From: Sipunculus nudus
Taxonomy: Eukaryota; Annelida; Sipuncula; Golfingiida; Sipunculidae
Direction of reading: 5' to 3'
DNA length: 64,000 nucleotides
Assembly (NCBI GenBank): GCA_026874595.1
Contig: CM049317.1
Coordinates: 69,897,618-69,961,617 of the forward strand
The notes under the pieces are model-generated. The model searched no databases. It was given only the letters and a program-made list of their open reading frames with translations, and had not been told where the DNA came from. Every line of letters begins with the position of its first letter. Within the stretch, counting starts at the first letter, position 1. The translations under genes and the position numbers were made by a program. Below, one piece after another: positions 59,046 through 64,000 of the stretch.

Positions 59046-59255
59046 CAGCCTTGGCTCAGCCATTTGAAGAGACAACTTGCACTGGGAATGACACTGTAAC
59101 ATTGAAATGTAGAGTTTCCCAGTCCAGTGAGAAGAGCAGTGAGTTGGTCACAAACAGAAAACTACTCAGTCGTTATGATGATAAAATCATGAGGCTGGGT
59201 CACAACAAACTTCTTCAGACCCAAGAGAGAAAAGAGAAAGATGAAAGACTAAGAG
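59046..59255 (+). CDS. Gene 2 exon 3
   Basis: A 210-nt exon, phase 1 to phase 1. The acceptor TTCCAGCAG allows a start at 59046 or 59049 (NAGNAG); both keep the frame. It encodes LAQPFEETTCTGNDTVTLKC... through KEKDERLR, with a Lys/Glu/Arg-rich C-terminal part. The donor GTTGGT is weak. No domain is recognised. Confidence 0.6.
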
Positions 59256-59434
59256 GTTGGTTATGGTTTGCATGTTATAATATTAATTACTTATCATTAT
59301 GAAATTTTCTCTTTGGTTCCAAACATAGGAAGTAATTTATATAATCTAATGTTGTCATCACACATCAGTGATTTGACAGAATTACACACACAGGTATAAT
59401 GTGTATGAAAACTTGTTTTATATTTTACTGTCAG

Positions 59435-59533
59435 AACCAAACTCTGCAGATAACACATGTAAGAGTCATGTACAGTATTATGTCATTTTTTCAGTTCAGC
59501 AACATCAGAATATTTTGGCTCATTTAATTATAG
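59435..59533 (+). CDS. Possible gene 2 exon between exons 3 and 4
   Basis: TTTTACTGTCAG before it, GTACTT after it, 99 nt open and phase 1 to phase 1, so it would fit between exons 3 and 4. The translation (EPNSADNTCKSHVQYY..., ending LAHLIIG) is more hydrophobic than its neighbours, so chance openness is a real possibility. Confidence 0.25.
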
Positions 59534-60218
59534 GTACTTTTAATTCTCTTTACAAACATAAAAACAAGGCCAACCAGCTCCTGTAAATTGTCCGTAACAT
59601 TTGCCGAAATTTCATTTTAATTGATCCTTTAATGCTCAGCTTACTGAAAATAATCTGAGCTATAGGGGGTCATCTTTTGTTCCTTTATCTGTCTGGTCAT
59701 CTGTCTTTCCATCCATTAACAGGGTACAAATAGAAACATAAATGGAGGTTTTGGGCAAATCTCCTTGGAAACATTAAATAAGGTCACTGTGGCCTAAATT
59801 CTCTTGCTTGCTAGGCAAGAAAACAATTTTGAGCAAAAGACTGTTCTTTGTTTACCAAATATTTTATGTTAGTTTATAAAACTTGAATAATATGTTGCAT
59901 TTACATCTTGCAAAGTTGAAAAAAAATGGATTGGTATTATATTAGTTACAATTTGTTTTCAAACCAAGCAGCAAGCAATCTCAGATTTCCTTTCATGTGC
60001 ATTATCTCTAGGATAAAGTTCCAGCCATTGTTGGAATTTTAAGTGGTCGTTGGGCCAAATTAGAGGTACACATCTTGCAAGGCTGTTACAAACTGCAGTC
60101 ATTTCAGATCCCTCAGTTTAAAGGCAGCTGTGTTTAGCAAGTGTTTCCTGGTCTTAACACCAGGGCAGGCACAGGGCCAAGATTCAAACCAATGAGAGCT
60201 GGCTGTTATACATATGGG

Positions 60219-61756
60219 TTTTTAGCTCAGCTGACTATCAGTCATGCTGAGCTATAGCGATCACTCTTTGTCCGTCGTCCGTCTGTCCGTTAACTAGGCA
60301 CAAATCGTAACCGCTGGACCTAGAATCTTGTATCTTGACATTCTGAGAGGACGATAAAAAATCTCCTTGGAAACCAGAAATTAGGTCTGTTACCAATATC
60401 CTTCTATCTATGGGGCCCCAAAGTACCTCCAGAATAGTAAAAAATTTCATACAAAAACTTCAATATCTCATTAACTACATCACTGATGGTCATGATTTTT
60501 GGCATACATATTTATCATGAGATGTTCCATCAGTTCCTGCAGACTGGTGGGGCCACTTGTAATTTTCGATTTTTTTATGAATTGTTTTCTCTATTTTTGA
60601 GACCTTTAAAAATTTGAACATCTGTTAACAGGGCACAAATCGTATAGACTAGACCTAGAATCTTCATTCTTGACACAGTGAGAGACCTATGGAAAGTCTC
60701 CTTGGAAACCAGGTCTCTCTTACCCATATCCTTTGAGCTATGGGGCCTCAAAGTACCCCCCAGAATAGTCAAAAATTTCATACAAAAACTTCAATATCTC
60801 ATTAACTATATCACTGATGGTCATGATTTTTGGCATACATATTGATCATGAGATGTTTCATCAGTTTCTGCAGATTGGTGGCGCCACCTGTAATTTTCAA
60901 TTTTTTACGAATTGTTTTCTCTATTTTTGAGACCTTTAAAAATGTGAACATCTGTTAACAGGGCACAAATCGTATAGACTGGACCTAGAATCTTCATTCT
61001 TGACACAGTGAGAGACTGATGAAAAGTCTCCATGGAAACCAGAAATTAGGTCTTTATTACCCATATCCTTTGAGCTATGGGGCCCTAAAGTACCCCCCAG
61101 AATAGTAAAAAATTTCATACAAAAACTTCAATATCTCATTAACTACATCAGTGATGGTCATGATTTTTGGCATACATATTGATCATGAGATGTTACAACA
61201 GTTTCTGCAGACTGGTGGCGCCACCTGTAATTTTCGATTTTTTACAAATTTTTTTCTCTATTTTTGAGACCTTTAAGGATGCTGTCATCTGTTAATGTGG
61301 CACAAATTGTTACAGCTGGACCTAGAATCTTCATTCTTGTGATGCAAGGAGACCCATGAAAAATGTCTGTGGAAACTTGAAATTAGGTCTCTGTTACCCA
61401 TATCCTTCAAGCTATAGGACTCCGAAGTATTCCTCAGAATAATGGAAAATTTGATACAAAAGCTGAAGTATCTGAACAACTAATGCAGAGATCACTATGA
61501 TTCTTTGCATGGATATTGACCATTAAGTGTTTTTATTAGTTTCTGCAGACTGGTGGAGCCACCTGTATTTTTTTTAAAGTTTATGCATTTTTTCTCTATT
61601 TTTGAGATATATAAATACAGACACAATCTTGGCCTGTTGGTTAATCTGTTTGATGCTTCAGTTGAATGGGAATATACTACCATTCAGATGATAAAATTTC
61701 CTTTTGCTAATCTCTTCCCAGTAAGCTGAGCGTCATGACGCATGGGTCACTTGTTA
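60219..61756 (+). mobile_element. Family A element, compact copy
   Basis: It starts TTTTTAGCTCAGCTGACTAT, has about four core units of about 335 bp, of which three carry exact or near-exact GGTGGCGCCACC, and ends AGCTGAGCGTCATGACGCATGGGTCACTTG. It lies in intron 3 of gene 2. Confidence 0.65.
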
Positions 61757-62648
61757 ATCATGAAATATGATGTACAAAGCATGCTCTCATTGGTCTGGTT
61801 ACACCTCTGCTCTGTGCAAGTGAAACCCAAAGAATTTTGCCATATGAAGAAGTGGTTACAGCAAAGGAACATAGGACATTCACAGTGTATAACAGGTCTG
61901 TGAGGTGTATAAAGGGGAGAATATGCACAATAAATTAAAGACCAATGAATGGAAAGTATGGCTGCCAGTCAGGATATATTTATTATTGAGAGCTTTGGGT
62001 TGAGAACTGTTTGTGCTATTTATTTGAAATTTCATTTAGTTATTTGTCCATATATGAAATATCAGAACACCTGATCCATCTTATCTTAGACCAATCAGAA
62101 ATCCAATGTGGTAGCCAGGCAGCCATCGTGGAAACCTGGTCATAGCTGGACCTTTTTTGAGGATCTTTACAGTTTCACAACATTATTATTACTTCAAAAT
62201 GCCAGGAATGGCTGCAGCTGTTTGTGCCAAATATTAAGAAAATATTGATCATGTTGTTTATGTGGTCAAGAAAGGTTAAGGTGATGGCGCCTGTTTTAAC
62301 CAGTTTTCTGTAACAAAATAGTATGTTTCCTTAGGTAAGTCTGAAAACTTTTTCTTAGAACCAGGGAAATTATGTTGACCTACTTTCTGTGAGATAAATG
62401 CTCATTCCCACTTCTACCTGTGACCAACTGAAATATTAAAATATTAGTTTTAATACATGGTTACCTGTTTCTATAACTAGTTCCACATAAAGTCACAATG
62501 GCAGGCTTTAATATCTGCTTTGGCCTTAAGTGAGCCAGATTAAGTATAGTGTAATAGCCCATGTGTAGGACTTATTGTCACTGTTATTTTATTTCTTTTA
62601 TCTAGAATCTTATGTTTATAGAATCTCTTGTGGTATATATCACTCTAG
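61757..62648. other. End of intron 3 of gene 2
   Basis: Unique-looking AT-rich sequence with no other supported exon. It closes with TATATATCACTCTAG. Confidence 0.5.
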
Positions 62649-63947
62649 GAACCCCTGATGCTACTGAGGGAGTCAACAGAGGTGTGGCTAAAGGACCTGA
62701 GTCTGCTAAAGGAGGGTCACATGGTCAAGATGGTTCTCTAGGAAATCCTGGTGCTACTGAGGGAGTCAACAGGGGTGTGGCTAAAGGACCTGATGCTGCT
62801 AAAGGAAGGTCACATGGTCAAGATGGTTCTCTAGGAAATCCTGGTGCTACTGAGGGAGTCAACAGGGGTGTGGCTAAAGGACCTGATGCTGCTAAAGGAA
62901 GGTCACATGGTCAAGATGGTTCTCTAGGAAATCCTGGTGCTACTGAGGGAGTCAACAGGGGTGTGGCTAAAGGACCTGATGCTGCTAAAGGAAGGTCACA
63001 TGGTCAAGATGGTTCTCTAGGAAATCCTGGTGCTACTGAGGGAGTCAACAGGGGTGTGGCTAAAGAAAATGATGCTGCTAAAGGAAGGTCACATGGTCAA
63101 GATGGTTCTCTAGGAAATCCTGGTGCTACTGAGGGAGTCAACAGGGGTGTGGCTAAAGGACCTGATGCTGCTAAAGGAAGGTCACATGGTCAAGATGGTT
63201 CTCTAGGAAATCCTGGTGCTACTGAGGGAGTCAACAGGGGTGTGGCTAAAGGACCTGATGCTGCTAAAGGAAGGTCACATGGTCAAGATGGTTCTCTAGG
63301 AAATCCTGGTGCTACTGAGGGAGTCAACAGGGGTGTGGCTAAAGGACCTGATGCTGCTAAAGGAAGGTCACATGGTCAAGATGGTTCTCTAGGAAATCCT
63401 GGTGCTACTGAGGGAGTCAACAGGGGTGTGGCTAAAGAAAATGATGCTGCTAAAGGAAGGTCACATGGTCAAGATGGTTCTCTAGGAAATCCTGGTGCTA
63501 CTGAGGGAGTCAACAGGGGTGTGGCTAAAGGACCTGATGCTGCTAAAGGAAGGTCACATGGTCAAGATGGTTCTCTAGGAAATCCTGGTGCTACTGAGGG
63601 AGTCAACAGGGGTGTGGCTAAAGGACCTGATGCTGCTAAAGGAAGGTCACATGGTCAAGATGGTTCTCTAGGAAATCCTGGTGCTACTGAGGGAGTCAAC
63701 AGGGGTGTGGCTAAAGGACCTGATGCTGCTAAAGGAAGGTCACATGGTCAAGATGGTTCTCTAGGAAATCCTGGTGCTACTGAGGGAGTCAACAGGGGTG
63801 TGGCTAAAGGACCTGATGCTGCTAAAGGAAGGTCACATGGTCAAGATGGTTCTCTAGGAAATCCTGATGCTACTGAGGGAGTCAACAGAGGTGTGGCTAA
63901 AGGACCTGATGCTGCTGACAGCCCCAGTTGCACAAAAGAACAACAAG
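62649..63947 (+). CDS. Gene 2 repeat exon: about 14 copies of a 31-residue unit
   Basis: A 1299-nt exon, entering in phase 1 after ATCACTCTAG and ending in phase 1 at GTAACA. It encodes units of the form NPGATEGVNRGVAKGPDAAK followed by GRSHGQDGSLG. Units are nearly identical at DNA level; unit 1 (ESAKGG) and the last unit (DAADSPSC) are the diverged ends, and units 5 and 9 read EN instead of GP. The sequence is Gly/Ala/Asp-rich and polar, so it is probably disordered. If the donor is not used, the frame ends at TAA 63971-63973. With the earlier exons the known product is about 600 residues. No family is recognised; a structural, scaffold or secreted-matrix role would be guesswork. Confidence 0.75.
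62654..63947 (+). repeat. 93-bp coding minisatellite with 4-unit higher-order pattern
   Basis: Thirteen full units and one partial. The variant AAAGAAAATGATGCTGC marks units 5 and 9, so units 2-5 and 6-9 look like one 372-bp block copied once. Near-identity at silent sites points to recent unequal exchange. Confidence 0.9.
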
Positions 63948-64000
63948 GTAACATCAAAGTGCCAGATATTTAAAAGTCTTAATTAGGTCACTGGACCCAC

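Overview
The window is animal nuclear DNA. It is AT-rich, with short exons in long introns bounded by GT/AG sites, dense (TA)n microsatellites, tRNA-derived SINE heads, and nested repeats that share hallmark ends. The repeat types resemble those I know from marine molluscs, especially bivalves, but that placement is inference. Nothing bacterial or viral, and no CRISPR array, is visible.

Two host genes can be followed by splice sites and reading phase. Gene 1 (minus strand, about 12.3 to 3.0 kb) has seven phase-matched exons and would encode a roughly 433-residue single-pass membrane protein: signal peptide, Ser/Thr-rich ectodomain of about 160 residues with one Cys pair, transmembrane segment, and a 240-residue tail. 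The tail carries an ITAM-like pair of YxxL motifs, an NPxY motif and a YxxP motif. Its 5.1-kb fifth intron holds an intact Jockey-like ORF1 (gag) with no ORF2. Gene 2 (plus strand, about 49.5 to 63.95 kb or beyond) has at least four phase-1 exons. The last contains about 14 near-identical copies of a 93-bp (31-residue) coding repeat. I recognise no known family in either gene.

Between and inside these genes lies a mobile-element landscape. (a) A complete-looking 6.75-kb terminal-inverted-repeat transposon (31880-38632) encodes an OTU cysteine protease fused to a PHD finger, plus a separate zinc-finger protein; no transposase is recognisable. (b) Family A repeats (18.5, 42, 52 and 60 kb) begin near TTTTAGCTCAGCTGACT and end near GACCCATGGGTCNCTTG. 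(c) Family B repeats (14.7, 35.8 and 54 kb) have GTATCCGCC asymmetric ends and a 3' hairpin. Both families have subterminal inverted repeats, tandem-repeat cores and T-rich insertion sites, which is the architecture of Helentron-associated elements. An endonuclease-domain fragment next to a family-A terminus at 58 kb fits that reading. Both families also carry the same 12-bp palindrome GGTGGCGCCACC in their core repeats. (d) A further long-TIR element spans 28712-31461, and palindromic foldbacks sit inside (TA)n arrays at 1.1 and 49.9 kb.

The stretches 12.3-14.6, 23.3-28.7 and 46.2-48.6 kb show no gene I can support.
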